This document shows, in pieces, positions 30,111 to 39,576 of a DNA stretch of 64,000 bases. Numbering within the stretch: position 1 is the stretch's first letter; every line of letters starts with the position of its first letter. The notes beneath the pieces were generated by a model. That model saw only the letters and a program-made list of their open reading frames with translations. It had not been told where the DNA came from and searched no databases. Location: NCBI RefSeq assembly GCF_016461715.1, contig NZ_JAEMUI010000014.1:62001-126000 (forward strand), in the 5' to 3' direction. The DNA comes from Marinomonas spartinae (GTDB lineage Bacteria > Pseudomonadota > Gammaproteobacteria > Pseudomonadales > Marinomonadaceae). A program made the translations under genes and the position numbers.

Positions 30111-31613
30111 ATGCATTTTTTCAACGCTCAAAACGGTCAGCTTGATTTGCACCTACCACAAGAATTGATCGTCGATAACTTTGCAGGCGGCGGTGGCGCC
30201 TCTACAGGCTTAGAAATGGCGTTAGGTCGTCCAGTTGATATCGCCATCAACCACGACCCAGAAGCCATTCGTCTTCATGCAGCTAACCACCCTGATACTG
30301 AGCACTATTGTGAGTCAGTATGGGATATAAACCCTGTTGAAGTATGCAAAGGTCGCCCTGTTGCGATCGCGTGGTTCAGCCCTGATTGCAAGCACTTTTC
30401 AAAAGCGAAAGGTGGCAAGCCCGTAGACAAAAATATTCGCGGCCTTGCATGGGTTGCCGTTCGCTGGGCCGCAACCGTTCGCCCTAGAGTTATCATGCTG
30501 GAAAATGTCGAAGAATTTAAAACATGGGGACCAGTAAAAGACGGTGAACCGGCTTTAAATCAGAAAGGCGAAAGTCAAAAAGGCAAAACCTTTAAAAACT
30601 TCGTCAAAGAGCTGATCAAGTTAGGTTACCAGGTGGAATGGAAAGAATTAAAAGCGTTTGAATTTGGCGTACCAACAACCCGCAAGCGTTTCTTTCTAAT
30701 TGCTCGCTGTGATGGAAATCCAATTTGCTGGCCAACGCCAACCCACGGAGACCCTAAATCATTAGAGGTTCAATCCGGGCTTTTAAAGCCGTGGAAAACT
30801 GCCGCTGACATTATTGATTGGTCATTGCCATGCCCTAGTATTTTTGAACGCAAGCGCCCTCTTGCTGAAAATACATTAAAACGTATTGCCAAGGGCTTGC
30901 AGCGCTTTGTTATTGAATCTGATAAGCCGTTCATCGTGCCATCATTTATCACTGAGCATGCTAACGCCAGCAATCAACGCAACATGTCTATAGACGAGCC
31001 ACTGCGCACTATCTGTGCTCAAGTAAAAGGCGGTCATTTTGGGCTGGTAACAGCTTTTTTAACCAAATTTCGAAGTGGCAGTGTTGGATATGAGGCTTGC
31101 AGTCCAGTACACACTATTACGGCTGGCGGAGAGCAAAAAAGACCAGGCACTGCGAATACTCAAGGAATTGTTACAACTCACCTAATCAAGCTGCGCAACA
31201 ACAATTACGGCTCACCTGTTACCGATCCAGTGCCAACCATCACCGCTGGCGGCAATCACATAGGCGAGGTTCGCGCGTTCCTAGTGAAGTACTACGGAAC
31301 AGGCGAAGGCTGCGCCATCGATGAGCCATTGCACACCGTGACCACAAAAGACCGTTTCGGGCTTGTCACGATCCACGGCGAAGACTATCAGATTGTTGAT
31401 ATCGGCATGCGTATGCTTTCACCCCGCGAACTTTACCGCGCTCAGAGCTTTCCAGATACATACATCATCGACCAGCTCAGCGACGGCACCAAGCTTTCAA
31501 AAGCCGCACAAGTTCGTATGTGTGGCAACTCAGTTTGTCCAAAACTTGGCGCTGCACTGGTGAGAGCAAACACCACAACACCACAAATCGCCAAGCGCGC
31601 GAAAGTGGCATAA
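30111..31613 (+). CDS. Orphan C5-cytosine DNA methyltransferase
   Basis: A 500-residue Dcm-type enzyme. Motif I is VDNFAGGGGASTGLEMALG; motif IV is AWFSPDCKHFSKAKGG (catalytic Cys in PDC where most enzymes have PPC); motif VI is MLENVEEFKTWG; motif VIII-like is RKRFFLIARCDG; motifs IX-X are MLSPRELYRAQSFPD and CGNSVCPKLGAAL. The target-recognition part has three related repeats (DEPLRTICAQ, DPVPTITAGG, DEPLHTVTTK). No restriction enzyme is adjacent, so it probably protects phage DNA from host restriction. Confidence 0.92.
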   Translation: MHFFNAQNGQLDLHLPQELIVDNFAGGGGASTGLEMALGRPVDIAINHDPEAIRLHAANHPDTEHYCESVWDINPVEVCKGRPVAIAWFSPDCKHFSKAKGGKPVDKNIRGLAWVAVRWAATVRPRVIMLENVEEFKTWGPVKDGEPALNQKGESQKGKTFKNFVKELIKLGYQVEWKELKAFEFGVPTTRKRFFLIARCDGNPICWPTPTHGDPKSLEVQSGLLKPWKTAADIIDWSLPCPSIFERKRPLAENTLKRIAKGLQRFVIESDKPFIVPSFITEHANASNQRNMSIDEPLRTICAQVKGGHFGLVTAFLTKFRSGSVGYEACSPVHTITAGGEQKRPGTANTQGIVTTHLIKLRNNNYGSPVTDPVPTITAGGNHIGEVRAFLVKYYGTGEGCAIDEPLHTVTTKDRFGLVTIHGEDYQIVDIGMRMLSPRELYRAQSFPDTYIIDQLSDGTKLSKAAQVRMCGNSVCPKLGAALVRANTTTPQIAKRAKVA

Positions 31614-31622
31614 GGAGAACCC

Positions 31623-31787
31623 ATGAATAATGAAGCCAAACCAATACCATGTGAAACGCCAGGCTGTCAGGCAACGACAGAACACGACGGTACAACATCG
31701 ATCTGGATCGATGAAAACGGCAAACAGCGCCATCTCTGCCAAACCTGTATCAAAAAAATTATTGAGGAAAACAGTAAGACCCACTGA
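31623..31787 (+). CDS. 54-residue zinc-ribbon-like protein
   Basis: ATG at 31623 with AAGGAGA upstream. The protein has CETPGC (Cys-x4-Cys) and CQTC (Cys-x2-Cys) separated by 23 residues, the spacing of a small zinc ribbon. It follows the methylase by 9 nt. Small zinc-ribbon proteins are common in phage operons; role unknown. Confidence 0.65.
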   Translation: MNNEAKPIPCETPGCQATTEHDGTTSIWIDENGKQRHLCQTCIKKIIEENSKTH

Positions 31788-31834
31788 GTACAGCAATCAA
31801 TCCATAAATATCATCATTGAAAAAGGAAAGCACA

Positions 31835-32146
31835 ATGAGCTTAATAAAACCAAAATGGCCCCGTAAGCAACGCCTTGCAGAGTTTGCAAAGAATAACTTT
31901 ACCGACCCAGAGCGCGAGCTCCCTCGTCTTCGTCGCCAGCTAAAAAAAGGCGAGTTACCTGGTGAACTAGAGGGCAAGCTTTGGTTTGTTTGGATTTTAC
32001 CAGATGGCCAACCCGCCTACGGCTACAGCGAAAGCACACCGGAAAAACCAAAATCAAAGTGCATCGATCAATTAAAAACTGGCAATCCCATTGCAGATGC
32101 AGTGTTACTGAAATACGAACTTAAGCAAGGCACAGAATTACGATGA
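31835..32146 (+). CDS. Probable excisionase or directionality factor
   Basis: A 103-residue basic protein from ATG 31835 (MSLIKPKWPRKQRLAEFAKN), with AAGGAAAG upstream. The pattern LPRLRRQLKKGELPGELEGK then LWFVWILPDG looks like the winged-helix core of excisionase (recognition helix followed by a wing and 'W'). It overlaps the integrase start by 4 nt, the usual xis-int coupling. Called from position, size and this pattern. Confidence 0.65.
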   Translation: MSLIKPKWPRKQRLAEFAKNNFTDPERELPRLRRQLKKGELPGELEGKLWFVWILPDGQPAYGYSESTPEKPKSKCIDQLKTGNPIADAVLLKYELKQGTELR

Positions 32147-33384
32147 ACCCACCAAGACCCAACCAGCTAGCACGTAATTTAAAGATAATACGCCATAAGC
32201 AAGACACGTATTACTATTACAGATTACCCGACGGCAAGCTTGAATCGTTGGGGAAGAACATTCCAGAGTCCGTAGCGATCGACGCCACTGCGGCGCTAAA
32301 TATCGCACTGACAAATACGGAATCCTTGGTGAGTCGCATTTCTCGCCGCGCTGAAGATCTGCATAACTACAACCCAAGCAACCCGCCTATGTCTCAAGTG
32401 CTAGATGAATATAAGCATTCTGTTTTGTTGGCCGCATTGGAAGCGAAAAAACAGAGCAAAAGCACGGTAGACATTAAACTCAGCAAATTAGATGAATACA
32501 TGGAACTGTGGTCAAAAATTCGAGTACAAGACGTTCGCACGTTTGACCTAAACAACTTGCTCAAGACAAAAACACCACACGCACAGCAAAAACACGTCCC
32601 GCTAATGCGTGACATATTTCGCTATGCGATCACCGCAGGGTATTGTGATCTAAACCCAGCTGAACAGCTAAAAGCCAAAGAGCCAGAAGCTCGCAAGCGA
32701 CAACGCCACACTTTCGACAGCTATATGGAGATTTACAAAATTGCGCCGCCCTGGCTAAAACGTGCTATGGACATCGCTTTATATAGTCTGCAGCGCCGCA
32801 GTGATCTTGTCGACATTCAAATTGCGCGAGACATCGACATAAAAACACGCTCTATCAAAATATTGCAGCGCAAAACCCGCAACTACAAAACCCCTGTTCA
32901 TATCAATATCGCAATGGGCGACCCGCTATGGAACGCAGTAAACGACGCAATCACCAGCACAACACACTGCCCTTACTTAATCCATTGTCGGCCAAACAGA
33001 ATGGACAGACGCGACCTAGCTGCAAAACCCCACCCATTCGCCGTGTTACCGGATTACTTAACACGTAAATTTAGAGAGTGGCGCGACAAAAGTGGCGCAT
33101 ACGATCACTTAAAGCCAAACGAACGCCCATCTTTCCACGATATTCGAGCGCTCGGAATCATGCTCTACTTTAAAGCCGGTTACCCAAAAGAATACATCAT
33201 GGCACTGGCTGGCCACGCGACAGAAGACATGACCAACCACTACATAGACGGCCACGAACAAAAAGAAGCGCTGCAAGTGGCGGCGGGGCTAGACGTCAGC
33301 AAAATAGACATGACAAACATCAATTGGAAAGACAATCGAATACCCCGAGAGCTCGCCAAACTCATCGACGAAGAAGAGAGCTAA
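32143..33384 (+). CDS. Phage integrase (tyrosine recombinase)
   Basis: A 413-residue tyrosine recombinase. N-terminal arm-binding part resembles the lambda type (YYYYRLPDGKLESLGKN), then a core SAM-like region (KKQSKSTVDIKLSKLDEYME). Catalytic residues: LYSLQRRSDLVDIQIARD (Arg), FHDIRALGIML (His-x-x-Arg), MALAGHATEDMTNHYIDGH (His and Tyr nucleophile). It is the last prophage gene, 200 bp from the 3' end of tRNA-Val, so it is expected to act at that tRNA. Two terminators follow. Confidence 0.95.
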   Translation: MNPPRPNQLARNLKIIRHKQDTYYYYRLPDGKLESLGKNIPESVAIDATAALNIALTNTESLVSRISRRAEDLHNYNPSNPPMSQVLDEYKHSVLLAALEAKKQSKSTVDIKLSKLDEYMELWSKIRVQDVRTFDLNNLLKTKTPHAQQKHVPLMRDIFRYAITAGYCDLNPAEQLKAKEPEARKRQRHTFDSYMEIYKIAPPWLKRAMDIALYSLQRRSDLVDIQIARDIDIKTRSIKILQRKTRNYKTPVHINIAMGDPLWNAVNDAITSTTHCPYLIHCRPNRMDRRDLAAKPHPFAVLPDYLTRKFREWRDKSGAYDHLKPNERPSFHDIRALGIMLYFKAGYPKEYIMALAGHATEDMTNHYIDGHEQKEALQVAAGLDVSKIDMTNINWKDNRIPRELAKLIDEEES

Positions 33385-33398
33385 CCGCTCTCTTTTTT
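33376..33398 (+). terminator. Integrase terminator overlapping the stop codon
   Basis: Six-bp stem GAGAGC / GCTCTC around a 5-nt loop that contains the stop TAA, followed by six T. Confidence 0.8.
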
Positions 33399-33533
33399 AT
33401 GCCTGAACGAAAATGACAGTAATTTAGATGAATTTACAGACACGCTTATCCAGCCAAAAATACTGAAAACATAGAGAAAAAATGGAAGCGTTTGGAAAAT
33501 TTAAGGAAAATATATGGAAAAAGAAAAACAAAA

Positions 33534-33561
33534 AAGGGCTTACAAATGAATGTAAGCCCTT
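33534..33561. terminator. Bidirectional terminator between integrase and tRNA-Val
   Basis: Eleven-bp stem AAGGGCTTACA / TGTAAGCCCTT with a 6-nt loop and A/T-rich flanks on both sides. It lies 20 nt past the tRNA 3' end, so it probably is the tRNA terminator. Confidence 0.85.
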
Positions 33562-33580
33562 AATTTTATTACTAAATTCG

Positions 33581-33658
<78 letters not shown>

Positions 33659-33743
33659 AAAAAGTGTTGGCTATTATACCCAGCCTTTTTGGTTTGACAA
33701 GGGTTTGTTTCATTTTTTTTAAATCTTTGTTTTTACACACAAA

Positions 33744-33926
33744 CTAGGCTGGGATCAGTAGTTCGTGGCCGATCACTTCGTCAATCAAATGGTAAGGCAC
33801 TTTGTATTCTTGGCCTTTAAATTTAACCGTAACGTAGTCGTAGAACATGTTGATGACTGTGCAATTGACGATAACGCCGTTGTCGATCACACGAACGATA
33901 TTGTAGTTTCTTAATGTTATCGCCAT
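33744..33926 (-). CDS. Small conserved-looking protein, unknown
   Basis: A 60-residue protein (MAITLRNYNIVRVIDNGVIV start), beta-rich, with YDYVTVKFKGQEYKVPYHLI. AGAGGAAG precedes the ATG. It resembles a small SH3-like or KOW-like fold but no family is certain. It is the first chromosomal protein gene outside the prophage. Confidence 0.6.
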   Translation of the reverse strand: MAITLRNYNIVRVIDNGVIVNCTVINMFYDYVTVKFKGQEYKVPYHLIDEVIGHELLIPA

Positions 33927-34018
33927 ACCCCACTTCCTCTTTTGTTGTTACTGTTATTTGCGCCATCAGATTGATGCTATTTTACTCAGATACATAGAGG
34001 CGACAAGCAGGTTCTCCC

Positions 34019-36049
34019 TTAGCCTTCGCCCACGTCTTTCAGCTTTTTCTGTAATTGACGGATTTGATCGCGATAACCCGCCGCCAATTCAAATTTAAGC
34101 TCTTCTGAGGCGACGATCATTTCTTTTTGCAGTTGTACTATGGCTTTACGAACTTGCGCCACATCTTCCATGCTTTCAACTTGATAATCTTTGGCGGTTT
34201 CTGCCACTTTCTTAGTTTGTTTACCACGGCCTTTCCCTGCGCCAGGGTTGTAAGCGCCTTCGAGAATATCTTCTACGGACTTGGTAATCCCTTTTGGTAC
34301 AATGCCATGCTCTGCATTAAAAGCTTCTTGGGTGGCGCGACGGCGGTTGGTTTCGCTGATAGCCCGCTCCATGGAACCGGTAATACGATCTGCATACAAA
34401 ATCGCCATCCCTTTCACGTTACGGGCGGCTCGGCCAATGGTCTGAATTAAGGAGCGTTCTGAGCGTAGGAAGCCTTCTTTATCGGCATCCAAAATGGCAA
34501 CCAGACTCACCTCGGGAATATCAAGCCCTTCTCGCAATAGGTTGATCCCCACCAATACGTCGAACTCTCCTAAACGTAGATCTCGAATGATTTCAACACG
34601 CTCTACGGTATCGATATCCGAATGCAAATAGCGAACGCGTACGCCATGGTCGTTGAGGTAATCAGTTAAATCCTCGGCCATGCGTTTGGTCAAGGTGGTG
34701 ACTAACACGCGCTCGCCAATGGGGGCACGCTTGTTGATTTCCGAGAGCAAATCATCCACTTGTGTGGCCACAGGGCGCACTTCTAAAATAGGGTCAATCA
34801 AGCCGGTTGGGCGAACAATTTGTTCAACGACCCAATCCTGATGCTCCTCTTCGTATTTTCCAGGTGTCGCGGAGACAAAGATCGTTTGTGGTTTAATTTG
34901 TTCCCACTCTTCAAAACGCATGGGGCGATTATCGAGAGCTGAGGGCAAGCGGAATCCATATTCCACTAAGTTCTCTTTCCGTGATCGGTCACCTTTGTAC
35001 ATGGCACCGATCTGCGGTACGGTCACATGGGATTCATCAATGACCAATAGCGCATTCGCAGGGAGGTAATCAAATAAAGTTGGCGGTGGTGAGCCTTCTT
35101 CTCGGCCAGATAAATAGCGTGAGTAGTTCTCAATGCCTGAACAGTAGCCTAGCTCTTGCATCATTTCTAAGTCGTATCGCGTGCGTTGTTCTAAGCGCTG
35201 TAATTCGACCAGTTTGTTCATGGACTTAAGCTGCTCTAATCGTTGATCGAGCTCCACTTTAATACGTGCAATGGCATTTTCTACTGTTTCGCGCGGTGTC
35301 ACATAGTGGGTTTTCGGATAGATCGTCACCCGTGGTACTTTGCGAATCGTTTTGTTCGTGAGCGGATCAAACATAGATAAGTTATCCACTTCGTCATCAA
35401 ACAATTCGATGCGTATGGCGGTGTCTTCAGAATCGGCTGGAAACACATCGATCACATCGCCTCGCACACGAAAGTTACCGCGCTCAAACACCATATCGTT
35501 GCGACTATATTGCAATTCTGCCAAACGGCGTAGTACAGCCCGTTGGTCGATACGATCCCCCCGATCAAGGTGCAGCATCATTTTTAAATAAGATTGTGGG
35601 TCCCCCAAACCGTATATCGCTGAGACGGTTGCCACGATGATAACATCTTCCCGTTCTAACAGGGCTTTGGTGGCCGATAAGCGCATCTGCTCGATGTGCT
35701 CATTGACTGAGGCGTCTTTCTCAATAAAGGTATCGGACGCTGCTACATAGGCTTCTGGCTGATAATAGTCATAATAAGAAACAAAGTACTCGACGGCATT
35801 ATTCGGGAAGAACTCTTTAAATTCGCCATACAGTTGGGCGGCTAAGGTTTTGTTGTGTGCCATAACAATGGTTGGCCGCTTAACTTGCGAAATCACATTG
35901 GCAATGGTGTAAGTTTTACCCGACCCAGTCACCCCCAATAGTGTTTGGTGGGCAAGGCCAGCCTCAACCCCTTGTACTAATTTTGCAATGGCTTTTGGCT
36001 GATCACCAGCGGGAGCATAAGAGGAAACGACTTCAAATTCTTGCGACAC
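34019..36049 (-). CDS. uvrB: Excinuclease ABC subunit B
   Basis: A 676-residue protein (E. coli UvrB: 673). Walker A is [15 protein letters not shown]; the beta-hairpin region is [21 protein letters not shown]-like box is [13 protein letters not shown]; motif VI is [12 protein letters not shown]. The C-terminal UVR domain ([20 protein letters not shown]) binds UvrC. UvrB loads at lesions with UvrA and prepares both incisions in nucleotide excision repair. Confidence 0.98.
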   Translation of the reverse strand: MSQEFEVVSSYAPAGDQPKAIAKLVQGVEAGLAHQTLLGVTGSGKTYTIANVISQVKRPTIVMAHNKTLAAQLYGEFKEFFPNNAVEYFVSYYDYYQPEAYVAASDTFIEKDASVNEHIEQMRLSATKALLEREDVIIVATVSAIYGLGDPQSYLKMMLHLDRGDRIDQRAVLRRLAELQYSRNDMVFERGNFRVRGDVIDVFPADSEDTAIRIELFDDEVDNLSMFDPLTNKTIRKVPRVTIYPKTHYVTPRETVENAIARIKVELDQRLEQLKSMNKLVELQRLEQRTRYDLEMMQELGYCSGIENYSRYLSGREEGSPPPTLFDYLPANALLVIDESHVTVPQIGAMYKGDRSRKENLVEYGFRLPSALDNRPMRFEEWEQIKPQTIFVSATPGKYEEEHQDWVVEQIVRPTGLIDPILEVRPVATQVDDLLSEINKRAPIGERVLVTTLTKRMAEDLTDYLNDHGVRVRYLHSDIDTVERVEIIRDLRLGEFDVLVGINLLREGLDIPEVSLVAILDADKEGFLRSERSLIQTIGRAARNVKGMAILYADRITGSMERAISETNRRRATQEAFNAEHGIVPKGITKSVEDILEGAYNPGAGKGRGKQTKKVAETAKDYQVESMEDVAQVRKAIVQLQKEMIVASEELKFELAAGYRDQIRQLQKKLKDVGEG

Positions 36050-36236
36050 AACCTTCTTCCTTCGTGATGGGAACGACTCATTAGATTAACAAATTTTCCC
36101 CTTGTCGTCCGAGAAATCATGCCATTTATTCCAGTAACTCATTTCAAGGGTAACACTAAACAAACGGCCCCTTTACTAACTATCAAACCTTATATAACAT
36201 TATAGAATAACTTTATATTTAAAAAGGCAGACAGGC

Positions 36237-37127
36237 ATGCCCTCTTCTACCCATACCATTACGGCTTTTTTTGATGAGACCACCTTTACCGCTTCTTATG
36301 TCGTTGAAGACCGTCATCAGCAAACCTGTGCCATCATTGATTCCGTCTTGGATTTTGACCCAGCATCAGGCCATACCAGCACGCTTAATGCGGATAAAAT
36401 CATTGCGTTCATAAAGAGCAAAAACCTCACGCTAGCGTACATTTTAGAAACCCATGTCCATGCGGATCATTTTTCTGCCGCCTCTTATTTAAAAGAGCAA
36501 CTGGGGGGCAAAACCGTTATTGGCGAGCACATATCCCAAGTACAGAGCACTTTTTCTAAGCTATTAAATACCGATGATAGCTTTGCCCATGATGGCTCGC
36601 AGTTTGACCTTCTCGTTAGCGAGTCCAGCATGCTTCCATTTGGTCAAGATTCTATTCGTGTTCTGCACACGCCTGGCCACACACCGGCTTGTGTGACCTA
36701 TTTAATCGGCGACGCCGCCTTTATTGGCGATACGCTCTTTATGCCCGATTACGGCACGGCACGATGTGACTTTCCAGGTGGCGATGCTCGTGTTTTATAT
36801 CAGTCTATTCAAAAGATTTTCAGCCTTCCTGATACAACAAGACTCTTTTTATGCCATGACTACAAAGCCCCTAACCGCCATGAGTATGTTTGGGAAACCA
36901 GCGTTGCTGAGCAAAAAAGCTATAATCTGCATATTCACTCTGGGATTACCGAGGAAGAGTTTTGCACGATGCGTCAACAAAAAGATGCCACTCTCAATAT
37001 GCCAAAACTGATCTGGCCAAGTGTGCAAGTCAATATGCGTGCAGGCAATATGCCTCCCCAGGAAAGCAATGGTATAGGTTATTTAAAAATCCCGATCAAT
37101 CTGCCTAAAGACATCATCCCACAGTAG
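36237..37127 (+). CDS. MBL-fold hydrolase, ETHE1/Blh persulfide dioxygenase-like
   Basis: A 296-residue metallo-beta-lactamase fold protein. Metal motif is THVHADHFSAASYL (His-x-His-x-Asp-His); further ligands are VLHTPGHTPAC (His), IGDTLFMPDYGTAR (Asp) and LFLCHDYKAP (His). The DYGTARCDFPGGDA segment is typical of the ETHE1-related group that oxidises glutathione persulfide or binds thiols. It is followed 64 nt later by a SulP transporter on the same strand, which suggests a sulfur-related unit. Confidence 0.85.
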   Translation: MPSSTHTITAFFDETTFTASYVVEDRHQQTCAIIDSVLDFDPASGHTSTLNADKIIAFIKSKNLTLAYILETHVHADHFSAASYLKEQLGGKTVIGEHISQVQSTFSKLLNTDDSFAHDGSQFDLLVSESSMLPFGQDSIRVLHTPGHTPACVTYLIGDAAFIGDTLFMPDYGTARCDFPGGDARVLYQSIQKIFSLPDTTRLFLCHDYKAPNRHEYVWETSVAEQKSYNLHIHSGITEEEFCTMRQQKDATLNMPKLIWPSVQVNMRAGNMPPQESNGIGYLKIPINLPKDIIPQ

Positions 37128-37191
37128 TGTGGAATGCTGATGAAAAAGGCAGTGTGAAAAAGGGCACTCGTTGCCATAAAGGATATTTTTT

Positions 37192-38934
37192 GTGAAAAAT
37201 AATACACTTGTTCGATTACTTCCCGCCTGGCAATGGTTGAAGACTTATAAAGCGGCAGATATGCAGGCTGATACGATTGCCAGCATTATCTTTACCATTA
37301 TGGTCATTCCACAAAGCTTGGCGTATGCCATGCTAGCTGGCCTACCTGCGATCACTGGATTGTATGCCAGCATATTACCCTCTATTTTGTATTCCCTTTT
37401 TGGCACGAGCCGCATCTTAGCGGTTGGACCCGTTGCCATCACCTCGGTCATGACGGCATCCGCCGTATTGCCTTTTGCAACCGTCGGGACAGATCAATAC
37501 GCCACGATCGCCATTTTACTGGCATTGCTATCAGGCACGATGTTATTAATATTGAGCATATTGCGACTAGGCTTTTTAACCAACTTACTGAGCCACCCGG
37601 TAATTTCAGGCTTTATTAGTGCCTCCGCACTGTTAATCATCTTGGGGCAAGTAAAACATCTACTTGGTATTCATGCCTATGGCGATACGCTCATTCCACT
37701 CGTAAGCAGCCTAGCTAAACATCTTCACAATACAAATATTCCAACACTCGTGTTAAGCATTGCTTCTATTGCCTCTTTGGTACTGATGAAGCGGTATTTC
37801 CCTTCCTTGCTGAAATCCCTTGGCTGTTCTCCTAAAACCGTTCAGCTTTTTGGTAAGTCAGGCTCTATATTGGTGGTGGCTGGTACAACGATTGCCGTCG
37901 GTGCTTTTTCTTTAGATCGATTAGGCGTCAGCATTATTGGCGCGGTACCAAGCTCTATTCCCACTCTCAAGGTCAGTGCAGTGAATATCAGCATGCTTAA
38001 GGAGCTGCTCCCCAGTGCGTTTTTGATTAGTATTGTCGGCTTTGTCGGCTCAGTATCAGTCGCCCAAACCTACGCAGCGAAATATCGTCAAGACATCGAT
38101 CCGAATCAAGAGTTAATGGGCCTTGGGATGGCGAATATTGGCTCAGCTCTGTGCGGAGCCTTCCCCGTCACGGGTGGCTTTTCACGCACAGTACTAAATG
38201 CAGAATCTGGGGCGAAAAGCCCGATGACGGGGATTATTTCTGCGTTATTAATTCTGTTAACTTTACTCTTCTTAACGCCGCTGTTTTATTACTTACCGAC
38301 AGCGATTTTGTCCGCCATTATCTCCATCTCTATGTTAAAGCTGATTAGCATTGCAGATGTAAAACACCTTTGGCGATTTTCTAAAAAAGAAGCCATTCTT
38401 TTATTGGTTACATTTTTTGTTGTGCTATTTGATGGCATGGAAACGGGCTTAATCGCGGGTGTGGTTTTATCACTCTTGTTCTTCCTTTGGCACACAAGCC
38501 ATCCTCATATTGCCATTGTCGGCCGAGTGCCAGGAACAGAACACTTCCGTAACGAACAACGTTTTGCGGTCGAAAAGCACCCTCATATTCTGACCATTCG
38601 CATCGACGAGAATCTATTTTTTGCTAACGCTCGCGTATTAGAAGACCGACTACAAACCATCGTTTCGCAAAATACCGACGTTAAACATTTAATCTTAATG
38701 TGTAACGCTGTGAACATGATCGATGCCAGTGCGATGCAAAGCTTAGAAAAAATCGTCGTCCGCTTAGCTGACTCTGGGGTGAAGTTACATCTATCGGAAG
38801 TGAAAGGGCCAGTCATGGACAAATTAAAAGGCTCGCCGCTACTTAACACTCTCACTGGTGAGGTATTTTTAACACAACACCAAGCCATACAGAAGCTAGA
38901 AAAATGCTGCGGAGATGAACAAGAGGGCAAATAA
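37192..38934 (+). CDS. SulP-family anion transporter with STAS domain
   Basis: A 580-residue protein starting at GTG 37192 (MKNNTLVRLLPAWQWLKTYK). About 10-14 membrane segments span residues 25-440, with the SulP signature region DTIASIIFTIMVIPQSLAYA then MLAGLPAITGLYASILPS. The C-terminal STAS domain (about 460-570) includes LILMCNAVNMIDASAMQSLE. It moves sulfate or related anions across the inner membrane. Likely paired with the upstream MBL-fold gene. Confidence 0.92.
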   Translation: MKNNTLVRLLPAWQWLKTYKAADMQADTIASIIFTIMVIPQSLAYAMLAGLPAITGLYASILPSILYSLFGTSRILAVGPVAITSVMTASAVLPFATVGTDQYATIAILLALLSGTMLLILSILRLGFLTNLLSHPVISGFISASALLIILGQVKHLLGIHAYGDTLIPLVSSLAKHLHNTNIPTLVLSIASIASLVLMKRYFPSLLKSLGCSPKTVQLFGKSGSILVVAGTTIAVGAFSLDRLGVSIIGAVPSSIPTLKVSAVNISMLKELLPSAFLISIVGFVGSVSVAQTYAAKYRQDIDPNQELMGLGMANIGSALCGAFPVTGGFSRTVLNAESGAKSPMTGIISALLILLTLLFLTPLFYYLPTAILSAIISISMLKLISIADVKHLWRFSKKEAILLLVTFFVVLFDGMETGLIAGVVLSLLFFLWHTSHPHIAIVGRVPGTEHFRNEQRFAVEKHPHILTIRIDENLFFANARVLEDRLQTIVSQNTDVKHLILMCNAVNMIDASAMQSLEKIVVRLADSGVKLHLSEVKGPVMDKLKGSPLLNTLTGEVFLTQHQAIQKLEKCCGDEQEGK

Positions 38935-38966
38935 AATCCCATACACTATCCGCCCTAACCAACACA

Positions 38967-39018
38967 AAAAAACCAAGCTCTTCCGGTTATTTGCAAACCA
39001 TGCAGGGCTTGGTTTTTT
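38967..39018. terminator. Bidirectional terminator between SulP and ComEA-like genes
   Basis: AAAAAACCAAGC and GCTTGGTTTTTT arms, 12 bp, enclosing 28 nt. T6 on both strands. Serves two convergent genes. Confidence 0.8.
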
Positions 39019-39053
39019 AGCAATGTCGATAATGATCAACAAAGCCTCATGGG

Positions 39054-39371
39054 TTACTGCTTAGAGGACGCACTTTTTGTATCAGCTGGGCTCGCCACTT
39101 GCAGTAACGCTTTATTGCGCTCTAGCAATACCTCGCCAATACCTTTCACCTTCACAAGCTGATCAACCGATTTGAACGCTCCGTGTTCTTTACGATAATC
39201 AATAATTGCCTGTGCTTTTTTCTCACCCACACCAGACATGACGGCTGCCAGTTGATCGGCCGTTGCCACGTTAATATTTAAAGGGGTTGCGGCAAACAGA
39301 GCCATAGGAGACAAAGCAAGCAGAAGCAGAGAACGGAAAAGTAGCGCGCGTAAAAAAGACAACGAGGTCAT
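39054..39371 (-). CDS. ComEA-family helix-hairpin-helix DNA-binding protein
   Basis: A 105-residue protein from ATG 39371 (MTSLSFLRALLFRSLLLLAL), with AAGGATG upstream. A signal peptide ends near LFAA. The mature part is a ComEA-type HhH pair (LNINVATADQLAAVMSGVGE and KAQAIIDYRKEHGAFKSVDQ, then VKGIGEVLLERNKALL). It binds DNA in the periplasm, as in uptake systems. A terminator separates it from pyrF. Confidence 0.88.
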   Translation of the reverse strand: MTSLSFLRALLFRSLLLLALSPMALFAATPLNINVATADQLAAVMSGVGEKKAQAIIDYRKEHGAFKSVDQLVKVKGIGEVLLERNKALLQVASPADTKSASSKQ

Positions 39372-39421
39372 AATAACATCCTTTTTGTTGGTTAATATTC
39401 GGCATCCAGCCAATAAAATAA

Positions 39422-39462
39422 AAAAACGATCCTGAACGTGATGAAACGTCCGGATCGTTTTT
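39422..39462 (-). terminator. Terminator upstream of the ComEA-like gene, probably of pyrF
   Basis: AAAAACGATCC and GGATCGTTTTT arms, 11 bp, with a 19-nt loop and T5 on the minus strand. Confidence 0.75.
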
Positions 39463-39576
39463 AGGGTAAAAGCTTTTTTCATTCAATTCAAGGGGCAATA
39501 TGCCGCCCCTTTTCTATAATCCTCGTCTTACCACTAAGATGACAAGACAGGCGTTATGTATTATTCACAACCTATA

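Noticed and set aside
30111..31613. Restriction-modification system
   Set aside because: No restriction enzyme lies beside the methylase; it is called orphan.
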